From DAOUKH01 sp034421515 (GTDB lineage: Bacteria; Chloroflexota; Dehalococcoidia; SHYB01): a DNA stretch of 64,000 nucleotides. The translations under genes were made by a program, and so were the position numbers. The stretch is taken from the NCBI GenBank assembly GCA_034421515.1, contig DAOUKH010000046.1:30163-94162 (forward strand). The letters run 5' to 3'. Position 1 is the first letter of the stretch. Each line of letters opens with the position of its first letter. The notes under the pieces were generated by a model, which was not told the DNA's origin, made no database searches, and worked only from the letters and a program-made list of their open reading frames with translations. This document shows, piece by piece, positions 52,485 to 61,469 of the stretch.

Positions 52485-53654
52485 ATGCGGTCTTCGCTTT
52501 GGAAACTATTGATAGTGCTGGCTCTGCCGCTGCTTCTGGTGTTCGCCTGCGGTGGGGACTCCGACGAACCGTACAAGATCGGCGCGATGGACGCGCTCAG
52601 CGGGGTCGCCGAGTCCTACGGCAACCCGATCCTCCAGGCCAAGCTCCTGGCGGTCGAAGAGATCAACGCCGCCGGCGGCATCGACGGACGGATGCTGGAG
52701 CTCATCGTCGAGGACTCCAAGTGCGCCGCACAGGACGCCATCACCGCCTACAACAAGCTGACCGACGTTGACGGCGTCAAGATCATCCTCGGCGGCACGT
52801 GCAGCGGCTCGACGTTGGGCGCCGCCCCGCTGGCCGAGCAGGAGGGCGTCGTCATGCTCTCCGCCTCGGCCACCAGCCCCGACATCGCCGGCGCGGGCGA
52901 CTACATCTTCCGCACCGCCATCAACGACCTCCAGCTCGGCATCGACATCGGCAACACGCTCTGGGTCGACGGCATCCGCAGCATCGCCACCATCACCGAG
53001 TCCACGGACTACGCGGAGGGCGCGCGGAGCACGTCCGTCGCGCGGTTCAAGGAGCTGGGCGGCAGCGTGGTCGCGGAGGAGGGCTTCTCCTCCGATATCG
53101 TGGACTTCCGCAGCCAACTGACGAAGCTGATCAACGCGAACCCCGACGCGCTCCTCTTGGCGGCGCAAGGCGAGGCCGCCGGCGGCACCATCATGAAGCA
53201 GGCCCGCGAGTTGGGCTACGACGGGCCGATCTACTCGGAGATCGTGCCGTCGCAACCCGAGGCTCTGAACATCGCGGGCGACGCCGCCACCGGCCTGAAG
53301 GCCATCATTCCCAACCCCGACTTGACCACCGCCACCGGCAAGGAGTTCCTGACGAACTTCCGCGAGCGCTACAACACCGTCGCGACGCTGCCCTGGTTCC
53401 AGGGTTCCGCCTACGATGACGTCTACATCGCGGCGGAGTGCCTGAAGGAGACCGAGGACGACCAGGACGCCGACGGCTTCAGGGATTGTCTCTACGACCT
53501 CACCTGGAGCGGCGCCATCGGCGACAACTACAGCTTCGACGAGAACGGCGACGTCATGGGCCTCTCCAACGTCGTCATCGAGGTCCTCCCGACGTCGGAG
53601 CGGACCGAGGAGAATGGCGGCTTCCGGGTGCTGGGCCCCGCCGAGATACCCTAG
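52485..53654 (+). CDS. LivJ-type substrate-binding lipoprotein (orphan)
   Basis: A 389 aa periplasmic-binding-protein fold type I (Peripla_BP_6), like branched-chain amino acid/amide binding proteins. A lipoprotein signal with lipobox LVFAC (Cys22) anchors it to the membrane. The mature part starts YKIGAMDALSGVAESYG and includes GGTCSGSTLGAAPLAEQEGV, where an extra Cys occurs. No permease or ATPase genes flank it. In cox and LLM-rich genomes such binding proteins often feed small amides or amino acids; the ligand cannot be read here. Confidence 0.88.
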   Translation: MRSSLWKLLIVLALPLLLVFACGGDSDEPYKIGAMDALSGVAESYGNPILQAKLLAVEEINAAGGIDGRMLELIVEDSKCAAQDAITAYNKLTDVDGVKIILGGTCSGSTLGAAPLAEQEGVVMLSASATSPDIAGAGDYIFRTAINDLQLGIDIGNTLWVDGIRSIATITESTDYAEGARSTSVARFKELGGSVVAEEGFSSDIVDFRSQLTKLINANPDALLLAAQGEAAGGTIMKQARELGYDGPIYSEIVPSQPEALNIAGDAATGLKAIIPNPDLTTATGKEFLTNFRERYNTVATLPWFQGSAYDDVYIAAECLKETEDDQDADGFRDCLYDLTWSGAIGDNYSFDENGDVMGLSNVVIEVLPTSERTEENGGFRVLGPAEIP

Positions 53655-53681
53655 GGGGCTGCCGGCAGGAAGACCGGGGCT

Positions 53682-54827
53682 TCAGGCGCCTGACTGGAAA
53701 CGGTCGAGGCGCAGCAGCGAGATATCGTGGGCCGTCTCGCCCCGTGTGGCGAGGTCGGCCATGATCTCGCCGACGACGCTGCAGAACTTGAAGCCGTGCC
53801 CGGAAAACCCGGCGGCGAAGAAGACGTTCGGAGAGCCGGGAAGCGCGTCGATGATGAAGTGCTCGTCGGGCGAGTTGGTGAACATGCAGGCCTTCAAGGC
53901 CATCGTCGGCCCGTTCGCGTCGGGGAAGTAGCGGGCGACCGCCTGACGCAAGGCCGCTTCATCCTCGTCCCTGCAGTTCCTGTCTAGGCCCTCGGCGGTC
54001 GTCGCCTCATTGAGATGGTGAAACTTGCCGATCTTGAATCCCGGAACGCCGAACACCGGGAAGGAATAGTAGTTCCCCTCCTCGAACTCGCCGATCACGA
54101 CCGGGAGCGCGCCGGGCGCATAAAGCTCCGGCCGGAGCGGCTGGAACCACCCCATCACCTGGCGCTCCGGCGTCAGCAGCCGGTCCAGGGACGGCACGAG
54201 AGGGCCGGTCCACGCGCCGGCGCTGATCACCAACGACCCTGCCTCATAGGAGCCGCGGGCCGTCTCGACCCGCACGCCGCCGCCGTTGCTACGCCACTCC
54301 ACGACCGCCTCACGGGCCCGCAGGTCGGCCCCGCGCTCCAACGCGGCGAGCGCATGGTTGACGATGCACCGCTCCGAGAGCAGAAAGCCGCCGTCGGGCT
54401 GGTGGACGCCCACCCAACCCTCCGGTAAGCGGCAACCGGGAAACCGGCGCGTGACCTCGGCCCTTGTGAGCGGCTCATGCGGCAGACCGTGTTCGGCACA
54501 GGAGTGCAGGGAGCCGTTGACCACCTCGCCGTTCTCCGGCCCCGTGTCCAGGGAGCCGACCACGTGGAGCAGTTGCTCCCCGCTCGCCGCTTCCAACTCG
54601 CGCCAACGCTCGTAGGAGCGCCGCAGCAGCGGCACGTACGAGGAATGCTCGAAGTAGGCCAGCCGGATGATGCGGCTCACGCCATGCGACGAACCGAAGT
54701 CGTTCGGGATGTCGAACCGCTCGAGACCCAGCACGCGCCGGCCGCGGCTCGCCAGCTCATACACCGCCGCCGAGCCCATGCCTCCCACGCCGACGACGAT
54801 GACGTCGTATGTGCCGTTCGCCTTCAT
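53682..54827 (-). CDS. Monomeric sarcosine oxidase / N-methyl-amino-acid oxidase-like flavoprotein
   Basis: A 381 aa FAD-dependent amine oxidase. The N-terminal Rossmann loop is VIVVGVGGMGSAAVYELASR (VVGVGGMGSAA). Cys314 in KACMFTNSPDEHF is at the position that covalently binds FAD in monomeric sarcosine oxidase. Substrates are likely secondary N-methyl amino acids such as sarcosine or N-methyltryptophan. It is convergent with the LivJ-like gene and next to coxG; the pair may be part of a methylated-amine use region. Confidence 0.87.
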   Translation of the reverse strand: MKANGTYDVIVVGVGGMGSAAVYELASRGRRVLGLERFDIPNDFGSSHGVSRIIRLAYFEHSSYVPLLRRSYERWRELEAASGEQLLHVVGSLDTGPENGEVVNGSLHSCAEHGLPHEPLTRAEVTRRFPGCRLPEGWVGVHQPDGGFLLSERCIVNHALAALERGADLRAREAVVEWRSNGGGVRVETARGSYEAGSLVISAGAWTGPLVPSLDRLLTPERQVMGWFQPLRPELYAPGALPVVIGEFEEGNYYSFPVFGVPGFKIGKFHHLNEATTAEGLDRNCRDEDEAALRQAVARYFPDANGPTMALKACMFTNSPDEHFIIDALPGSPNVFFAAGFSGHGFKFCSVVGEIMADLATRGETAHDISLLRLDRFQSGA

Positions 54828-54861
54828 CCGAGGCGGGGCCTTGCAAGCAACGTCTGCGGCG

Positions 54862-55305
54862 TCACGCCCCCGCCGCCTTGGACTCGAGACACTTGAAGAA
54901 GCGGTCGATCTGCGTCTTGGCCACATTGGACATCAGGCGTTGGCCGGCCCGCGCCAGCACGCCCGTCACCTGGACGTCGCCGTCGAAGCTGAGCGTCGTC
55001 GCCCCGTCCTCCTCCGCCGTGAGGACGACCCCGCCCTCGCCCCTCACGTTCGTCCGCGCCCCGGAGCCCTGCACCACCATCCGGTAGGAAGCCGGCGCCG
55101 TCTTCTCCACAACCTCCAACGTCGCCTTGTAGGAGCCCGACACGACGCCGACGCGCACCGACACTTCGATCTCGTAGTGGTCGAGCGCCACGATGTCGAA
55201 TGACCGGACACCCGGCACGCACTCCCGCACCGCGCACGGGTCCATCAGCGTCTCCCACAGCCGTTCTCGGGGCACGTCGAACCGGTAGCTTCCCTGCAGC
55301 TTCAT
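54862..55305 (-). CDS. coxG: CoxG-like SRPBCC protein
   Basis: A 147 aa START/SRPBCC-fold protein beginning MKLQGSYRFDVPRERLWETL, the CoxG opening, with a basic/aromatic C-terminal helix (AKTQIDRFFKCLESKA). CoxG is linked to carbon monoxide dehydrogenase and other cox-type molybdenum hydroxylases and may anchor or help mature them at the membrane. It is divergent from coxS, 132 bp away. Confidence 0.85.
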   Translation of the reverse strand: MKLQGSYRFDVPRERLWETLMDPCAVRECVPGVRSFDIVALDHYEIEVSVRVGVVSGSYKATLEVVEKTAPASYRMVVQGSGARTNVRGEGGVVLTAEEDGATTLSFDGDVQVTGVLARAGQRLMSNVAKTQIDRFFKCLESKAAGA

Positions 55306-55374
55306 GCAGGCACTGTAGCAGGGGACGCAGGGCCGCGCGAGGGTCGCGGCAGACTGCCTCGAACGGGCCGTATC

Positions 55375-55383
55375 TGCTACACT
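55375..55383 (+). promoter_or_regulatory. Extended -10 promoter of the cox operon
   Basis: TGcTACACT is an extended -10 element, about 55 bp before the coxS ATG, in the coxG-coxS divergent region. No -35 is evident. GGGAGG lies 5-6 bp before the start codon. Confidence 0.45.
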
Positions 55384-55437
55384 CCGCGCTATCAAGGCGC
55401 GCGTGCGCGAATCCCAAGCGGCAACGGGAGGCGAAGC

Positions 55438-55914
55438 ATGGCGGGAGTCCCGGTCGAAATCACCATAAACGGAAGGTCCTATGGCGGCGAGGTCGAGCCC
55501 CGTCAGTTGCTCGTGCACTTCATTCGGGAGAACGCGGGGCTGACGGGGACGAAGGTGGGGTGCGACACCAGCCAGTGCGGCACCTGCACCGTGCAGCTCG
55601 ACGGCGCATCGGCGAAGGCCTGCACCGTGCTCACCGTTCAGGCGTCGGGCTCCTCGGTCAGGACGATCGAGGGACTTGCCGACGACGGCGGCCTGCATCC
55701 CCTGCAGGAAGCGTTCTGGAACAAGCACGGGCTGCAGTGCGGCTTCTGTACGCCGGGCATGATCATGGCGGCGGAGGAGCTGCTGCGGACGAACCCCTCG
55801 CCGACGCGCGAGGAAATCCGCCACGGCCTGGAAGGCAACATCTGCCGCTGCACCGGCTACCAGAACATCGTGCGGGCGGTCGAAGAGGCCGCCGGCGCAA
55901 TGGGAGGGAGTTAG
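55438..55914 (+). CDS. coxS: Molybdenum hydroxylase [2Fe-2S] small subunit
   Basis: A 158 aa subunit with two [2Fe-2S] clusters. The plant-type cluster binds at GCDTSQCGTCTVQLDG (with ...KACTVL), the second at QCGFCTPGMIMAA and NICRCTGYQNIVRAV. This is the standard CoxS/XdhC-small layout. First gene of coxS-L-M-D-E. Confidence 0.94.
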   Translation: MAGVPVEITINGRSYGGEVEPRQLLVHFIRENAGLTGTKVGCDTSQCGTCTVQLDGASAKACTVLTVQASGSSVRTIEGLADDGGLHPLQEAFWNKHGLQCGFCTPGMIMAAEELLRTNPSPTREEIRHGLEGNICRCTGYQNIVRAVEEAAGAMGGS

Positions 55915-55917
55915 GCC

Positions 55918-58272
55918 ATGACCACACGCGTATTCAGTTCCGGCATCCGCCGCCGTGAGGACCCAAGGCTCATCACGGGGCGGGCCTCCTACACCGACGA
56001 CATCACTCTGCCCGGGATGGTGCACGCCGCCATCCTCCGCAGCCCTTACGCCCACGCCAACATCAAGTCCATCGACACCGGCGCCGCCGCCGCCCAACCC
56101 GGCGTCCTCGCCGTCTACACGGGAGAGGACACCGACGGCGTGCTCAACCCCCTCCCCTGCGCGTGGCTCATCCCCAACTCCGATCTGAAGACGCCGGCGC
56201 ACCCCGCCATCGCCAAGGACCGCGTCCGCTACGTCGGCGACGCCGTCGCCGTCGTGGTGGCCGAGTCCCGCTACGCGGCCGAGGACGCCCTGGAGCACAT
56301 CGAGGTCGACTACGAGCCGCTCGATGCCATCATTAACCCAAAGGCAGCGGCCCAGGACGGCGCTCCGCAGCTCCACGACGACGTCCCGAACAACATCGCC
56401 TTTACCTGGGCGGTGGCCGGCGGCGACGCCGACGCGGCCTTCGCCGAAGCCGACGTCACCGTAAGCGACACCATCACCCTGCCGCGGCTGATCGCCAACC
56501 CCATGGAGCCCCGCTCGGCGATCGCGCAGTGGGTCGGCATCACCGGTGACCTCACCCTCTGGAGCACGTCGCAGAACCCCCACATCGCTCGCTTCCTGAC
56601 CTCGGTCGTGACCGGAGTCCCCGAGCACAAGGTCCGCGTCATCGCGCCGGAGGTCGGCGGCGGCTTCGGCAGCAAGATCCCCTACTACGCCGACGAAGCC
56701 ATCGCCTCGTTCTGCTCCATGCGCCTCGGCGTGCCGGTGAGGTGGACCGAGACCCGCAGCGAGAACTACCAGATCACGACTCAGGGCCGCGACCACATCG
56801 AAGAGGTCGAGATGGCGGCCACGGCCGACGGCAAGATCACCGGCCTCCGCACCACCGTCTACGCCGGTCTTGGCGGCTACCTCTCGACCGCGGCTCCTGG
56901 CGTCCCGACGATCCTGCACGGACTGATGTACTCCGGCGCCTACGACATCGCCAACATCGGCGGGAGGGTCTACGGCGTCTTCAACAACGGAACACCCGTC
57001 GACGCCTACCGCGGCGCGGGCCGCCCCGAGGCGACGATGCTCATCGAGCGCCTCGTCGACCTGCTCGCCGCGCGGTTGGAGATGGACCCCACCGCAGTGC
57101 GCCGCAAGAACTTGATCCCCAAGTTCGAGAACGGCCACGACGTGGCGACCGGCATCACCTACGACAGCGGCGACTACGAGGCCACGCTGGACGCCTGCCT
57201 CAACGCCGCCGGCTACGCGTCGCTCCGCGCCGAGCAGGCGAAGGCGCGGGAGGAGGGCCGCTGCGTCGGCATCGGCGTCTCCACCTACGTCGAGATCTGC
57301 GGCCTCGGCCCCTCACAGGTCGCGGGCGCGGTCGGCTTCCAGGGAGGTCTCTGGGAGAGCGCCATCGTCCGCTTCCACCCCACGGGGAAGGTGAACGTGA
57401 TGGTCGGCTCCTCGCCGCACGGCCAGGGAGAGGAGACGACGTTCGCCCAGATCATCGCGGAGGAGGTCGGCGTAGACGTGGACGACGTTGAAGTCATCCA
57501 CGGCGACACCGACCTCACCCCGATGGGCTGGGGGACGTACGGCAGCCGAACGACGGCGGTCTCGGGCGCCGCGGTAACCTTGGCGGCCCGGAAGATCAAG
57601 GAGAAGTCGAAGGCCCTCGCGGCGCACCTGCTGGAGGCCGCCACGGAGGATATCGAATACCAGGACGGCCGCTTCTTCGTTCGCGGCTCGCCCGACCAGC
57701 ACAAGACGATCCAGGACATCGCACTCATGGCGAACGTCGCGTGGAACATGCCCGAGGGCATGGAGCCGGGCCTCGAAGCAAGCGCGTTCTACGACCCGCC
57801 GAACTTCACCTACCCGTTCGGGGCCCACCTCGCGGTAGTCGAAGTGGACCCCGCGACGGGCCAAATCGACCTGCAGCGCTACTACGCGGTCGACGACTGC
57901 GGCGTGCAGATCAACCCGATGATCGTCGAGGGCCAGGTGCACGGTGGAGTCGTGCAGGGAGTCGGGCCGGCGCTCTGGGAGGGCGCCGTCTACGACGACG
58001 ACGGACAGCTCCTCACGGGCACGATGCTCGACTACGCCCTCCCGCGCGCCGACGCGCTGCCCGACATCGAGGTGCAGTCGAACACGACGCCCTCGCCGCA
58101 CCATCCGCTAGGAGTGAAGGGCGTGGGAGAGGCCGGAACCATCGCGTCCACGCCGACGGTCTACAACGCCGTCATGGACGCCCTGCGGCCGCTTGGGGTT
58201 ACCGCTATCGACATGCCGTTGACGCCGGAGAAGGTCTGGCGGGCAATCGGCGACGCGCGGAACGGAGGCTAG
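55918..58272 (+). CDS. coxL: Molybdopterin-binding large subunit, CoxL form II type
   Basis: A 784 aa xanthine-dehydrogenase-family subunit. The active-site signature is AYRGAGR (residues 363-369), which marks form II (a putative CODH group) rather than the AYxCSFR of form I CO dehydrogenases. The substrate is therefore uncertain; purine, nicotinate or aldehyde-type compounds are as likely as CO. Other molybdenum cofactor motifs include GGGFGSKIPYYADEA and GEAGTIASTPTVYNAV. It starts 3 bp after coxS. Confidence 0.93.
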   Translation: MTTRVFSSGIRRREDPRLITGRASYTDDITLPGMVHAAILRSPYAHANIKSIDTGAAAAQPGVLAVYTGEDTDGVLNPLPCAWLIPNSDLKTPAHPAIAKDRVRYVGDAVAVVVAESRYAAEDALEHIEVDYEPLDAIINPKAAAQDGAPQLHDDVPNNIAFTWAVAGGDADAAFAEADVTVSDTITLPRLIANPMEPRSAIAQWVGITGDLTLWSTSQNPHIARFLTSVVTGVPEHKVRVIAPEVGGGFGSKIPYYADEAIASFCSMRLGVPVRWTETRSENYQITTQGRDHIEEVEMAATADGKITGLRTTVYAGLGGYLSTAAPGVPTILHGLMYSGAYDIANIGGRVYGVFNNGTPVDAYRGAGRPEATMLIERLVDLLAARLEMDPTAVRRKNLIPKFENGHDVATGITYDSGDYEATLDACLNAAGYASLRAEQAKAREEGRCVGIGVSTYVEICGLGPSQVAGAVGFQGGLWESAIVRFHPTGKVNVMVGSSPHGQGEETTFAQIIAEEVGVDVDDVEVIHGDTDLTPMGWGTYGSRTTAVSGAAVTLAARKIKEKSKALAAHLLEAATEDIEYQDGRFFVRGSPDQHKTIQDIALMANVAWNMPEGMEPGLEASAFYDPPNFTYPFGAHLAVVEVDPATGQIDLQRYYAVDDCGVQINPMIVEGQVHGGVVQGVGPALWEGAVYDDDGQLLTGTMLDYALPRADALPDIEVQSNTTPSPHHPLGVKGVGEAGTIASTPTVYNAVMDALRPLGVTAIDMPLTPEKVWRAIGDARNGG

Positions 58273-58274
58273 GC

Positions 58275-59141
58275 ATGTATCCGGCACAGACAACCTACCA
58301 TCGCGCCAGTTCGGTAGCCGAGGCGGTGCAGGCGCTCGCCGGCAACGAGGGCGCCAAGCTCCTAGCCGGCGGGCATAGCCTCATCCCGTTGATGAAGCTG
58401 CGGCTCGCCGGGCCTGTGGTGCTCGTCGACATCGGGCACATCGATGCCTTGAAGGGGGTCACCGCCGACGGCGACGGACTGTCCATCGGCGCATTGACCA
58501 CGCACGCGGAGATCGCGTCGTCCGCCCTGGTGCGGGAGCGCGCGCCGCTCCTCGCCGAGGCGGCGGGCGTGGTGGGAGACCCCGCCGTCCGCAACCGCGG
58601 CACCATCGGAGGAAACGTCACCCACGGCGACCCCGCGTCCGATCCGCCGACGGCGCTGCAGGCGTTGGGCGCGACGTTCAACGTCACCGGCCCCGGCGGC
58701 GAGCGCAGCATCGCCGCGTCCGACTTCGCGACGGGCCTGTTGGAGAACGTCCTGGAAGAGAACGAGATCCTGACCAACGTGTCGGTCCCCGGCGTTCCTG
58801 CCGGCTCCGGCTCGGCTTACGTCAAGTTCCCGCACCCCGCCTCGCGCTACGCGGTGGTCGGGGCGGCGGCCATCGTGTCCGTCGACGGGGGCAGCTGCTC
58901 CTCGGCGAGCGTCGTCGTCGGTGGCGTCGAGGCGACGCCGGTACGAGCGTCGTCCGTCGAGGAGGCGCTGGTGGGGTCGGACCTGGGCGATGCGGCGCTC
59001 GACGCGGCGGCAGCGGCGGTGGAGAACGATCTCGGCGGCGACTCGATGAGCGACATCTTCGCCTCGGCGGACTACCGGAGGGCGATGGCCGAGGTCTACG
59101 TGCGCCGCGCCATCGCGGCCGCCGCCGCGCGGGCGGGCTAA
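58275..59141 (+). CDS. coxM: FAD-binding medium subunit, CoxM-like
   Basis: A 288 aa subunit. FAD is bound through AGGHSLIPLMKLRL (31-44) and TIGGNVTHGDPASD (114-127). It carries electrons from the two [2Fe-2S] clusters to FAD. It begins 2 bp after the coxL stop. Confidence 0.92.
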   Translation: MYPAQTTYHRASSVAEAVQALAGNEGAKLLAGGHSLIPLMKLRLAGPVVLVDIGHIDALKGVTADGDGLSIGALTTHAEIASSALVRERAPLLAEAAGVVGDPAVRNRGTIGGNVTHGDPASDPPTALQALGATFNVTGPGGERSIAASDFATGLLENVLEENEILTNVSVPGVPAGSGSAYVKFPHPASRYAVVGAAAIVSVDGGSCSSASVVVGGVEATPVRASSVEEALVGSDLGDAALDAAAAAVENDLGGDSMSDIFASADYRRAMAEVYVRRAIAAAAARAG

Positions 59142-59169
59142 GAACTCCCCCAGACGAAGGTCGCTGACC

Positions 59170-60105
59170 TTGACGCAAACGACCGCCGCCTCCATGCCCG
59201 CGTCCGTCGACGCGCTGCAGGCGACGCTGCAGAAGGAGCTGTACGTCGCCGACCGCGCCTTGGCGATGTCGATCTACCTCGCGCTGCGGCTGCGGCGTCC
59301 GCTCTTCCTCGAAGGCGAGGCCGGCGTAGGGAAGACGGAAGTCGCGCGCGCCCTCGCTTCCGCGCTCGGGGCTCGCCTGATCCGGCTCCAATGCTACGAG
59401 GGTCTGGACGTCACCCAGGCGGTCTACGAGTGGAACTACTCCCGCCAGCTGCTGCACATTAGGCTGCTCGAAGCCGAGGGCGGCGTCGACCGGAAGGACG
59501 CGGAGCAGGAGCTCTTCAGCGAGGACTTCCTCATCAAGCGTCCTCTCTTGCAGGCCCTTGAGGGCTCGGGCCCGACGGTGCTGCTGATAGACGAGCTCGA
59601 CCGCGCCGACGAAGAGTTCGAAGGCTACCTCCTGGAGATGCTCGCCGACTTCCAGATCACGGTACCGGAGGTCGGCACCTACAAGGCGGACGAGCCGCCA
59701 ATCGTCGTGATCACCTCGAACCGGACGCGCGAAATACACGACGCGCTGAAGCGCCGCTGTCTTTACTACTGGATCGACTACCCAGACCTCCAGAAGGAAA
59801 TGCAGATCGTCCGCAGCAAGGTCCCCGAGGCCGAGCAGAAGCTGGCGGAGCAGGTCACCGCCTTCGTCCAAGAGCTGCGGGGAACGGAGCTGTACAAGGT
59901 GCCCGGCGTCGCGGAGACGCTCGACTGGACGGCGGCCTTGGTGAGCCTGAACGAGCGCGAGCTCAGCCCGTCGGTCATCGACGACACACTCGGCGTCATG
60001 CTCAAGTACCGCGAGGACGTCGAGACGGTGCGCGGCGAGCAGACCCGCGCGATTCTGAACCGCGCGCTGCACCGCGGGACCCGGCGCGGGGGCCGGCGTG
60101 GCTAG
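59170..60105 (+). CDS. coxD: CoxD-like MoxR-type AAA+ ATPase
   Basis: A 311 aa MoxR-family AAA+ ATPase with Walker A EGEAGVGKTEVAR and Walker B LLIDELDRADEEFE. CoxD helps mature the molybdenum active site in the carboxydotrophs, together with a VWA partner. The start is TTG 59170, poorly typed; ATG 59203 (MPASVDALQ) is a plausible alternative. It overlaps coxE by eight bases. Confidence 0.9.
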   Translation: MTQTTAASMPASVDALQATLQKELYVADRALAMSIYLALRLRRPLFLEGEAGVGKTEVARALASALGARLIRLQCYEGLDVTQAVYEWNYSRQLLHIRLLEAEGGVDRKDAEQELFSEDFLIKRPLLQALEGSGPTVLLIDELDRADEEFEGYLLEMLADFQITVPEVGTYKADEPPIVVITSNRTREIHDALKRRCLYYWIDYPDLQKEMQIVRSKVPEAEQKLAEQVTAFVQELRGTELYKVPGVAETLDWTAALVSLNERELSPSVIDDTLGVMLKYREDVETVRGEQTRAILNRALHRGTRRGGRRG

Positions 60106-61417
60106 CGGCGAAGCCGGCCACCTCCTCCACAATCTCCTGCTCTTCGGCCGCCTCCTGCGGCGACTCGGCCTCGACGTCCACTCAGGGCGGATGCTCGACG
60201 CAATCCGCGTGCTGGAGGAAATCGGGGTCTCCCGGAAGGCCGACGTCCGGTCGGCGCTGCGCACCCTATTGGTCCACCGCAGGGAAGATCTTCCCGTCTT
60301 CGACGAGGCCTTCGACGTCTTCTGGCGTCAACGTAAGGACCGCATGTCGTCGCTCGACCTGCGGTCGATGGGCGAGCAGCGCCGCTACCGGAGAGTCGAG
60401 GCCGGGCCGCCTCCGCCGGGACAGCAAGCAGACGGCGGCGCGGAAAGCCCGGATTCCGACGAGAGCTACGATCGGATCGACCTGACACAGACGTTCAGCG
60501 TACGCGAGGTGCTGCGCCAGAAGGACTTCGCCGAGTTCACGCCGGGTGAGATGGCGCAGGCCAGGCTTTTCCTGGCTTCACTGGACTGGAACCCCGGCGT
60601 CCGGCGCGCGCGGCGCAAAGAGCGGGGCAGGGGCCCGTGGCTCGACCTGCGCCGGACGTTGCGGGAGAGCGCGCAGTCCAGTGGCGAGCTCCTCCACCTG
60701 AAGCGCCGGCGGAGGAAGGAGAAGCCGCGCCGGCTCGTCGTGATATGCGACGTCAGCGGCTCGATGGAGCGCTACACGCGGATGCTGCTCCACTTCATCC
60801 ACAGCCTCTACGGCGGGTTGGAGAACCACGTCGAGGCCTTCCTCTTTGCGACGCGGCTCACCCGCGTGACCAAGCAGTTGGGGCGGCGGGACATCGACCA
60901 GGCCGTCGCCGACGTCGCCAAGGCGGTGCCCGACTGGTCGGGCGGGACGCGCATCGGGGCGGCGCTGAAGGAGTTCAACTTCAAGTGGGCGCGCCGGACG
61001 TTGGGCTGGGGCTCCATCGTCCTCATCGTCTCCGACGGCTGGGACCGCGGCGATCCCGACGCGCTGAGCGACGAGATGGCGCGGTTGCGGCGGAGCTGCC
61101 GGCGCCTGATTTGGCTGAATCCGCTGGCGGGAAGCGCGGAATACGAGCCGCTGACTCAGGGGATGCGGGCCGCGACCCCGTACATCGACGATCTGCTGCC
61201 GGTGCACAATCTGGCGGCCCTTCTCGACTTGGCGCACCATTTGAACGCGCTGGCGTCGAGCCGGCCGGTGCGGAAACAGGCTCCTGCACCAGTGGCGGAG
61301 TTGGCGGAGGCCGAGACGACGCCGGCGGCGCCGGTGCAACGCTCGTGGCATACGGGGGGAAATCCGTCGTTCCGCCACCCGATGTGGGGACGCGGCGAAC
61401 AAGGCCGCGACCCGTAG
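60098..61417 (+). CDS. coxE: CoxE-like von Willebrand factor A protein
   Basis: A 439 aa protein with a VWA fold at the C-terminal half. The MIDAS motif is complete in VVICDVSGSMERY (Asp-x-Ser-x-Ser). CoxE works with the CoxD ATPase in maturation of the molybdenum enzyme. GTG start 60098 overlaps coxD in another frame. The N-terminal ~160 residues are helical and charged. Confidence 0.9.
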   Translation: MASGEAGHLLHNLLLFGRLLRRLGLDVHSGRMLDAIRVLEEIGVSRKADVRSALRTLLVHRREDLPVFDEAFDVFWRQRKDRMSSLDLRSMGEQRRYRRVEAGPPPPGQQADGGAESPDSDESYDRIDLTQTFSVREVLRQKDFAEFTPGEMAQARLFLASLDWNPGVRRARRKERGRGPWLDLRRTLRESAQSSGELLHLKRRRRKEKPRRLVVICDVSGSMERYTRMLLHFIHSLYGGLENHVEAFLFATRLTRVTKQLGRRDIDQAVADVAKAVPDWSGGTRIGAALKEFNFKWARRTLGWGSIVLIVSDGWDRGDPDALSDEMARLRRSCRRLIWLNPLAGSAEYEPLTQGMRAATPYIDDLLPVHNLAALLDLAHHLNALASSRPVRKQAPAPVAELAEAETTPAAPVQRSWHTGGNPSFRHPMWGRGEQGRDP

Positions 61418-61433
61418 CGCCCCGCCGGTAGGG

Positions 61434-61439
61434 TAGAAT
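61434..61439 (+). promoter_or_regulatory. -10 element of the SBP_bac_3 lipoprotein gene
   Basis: TAGAAT, about 30 bp before the ATG at 61470 and 16 bp after the coxE stop. No clear -35. Confidence 0.4.
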
Positions 61440-61469
61440 CTCGCCATCCGAGTTGGGGGCGGTGACGCG

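Noticed and set aside
55918..58272. A true (form I) CO dehydrogenase large subunit
   Set aside because: The active-site loop is AYRGAGR, which lacks the form I cysteine in AYxCSFR.
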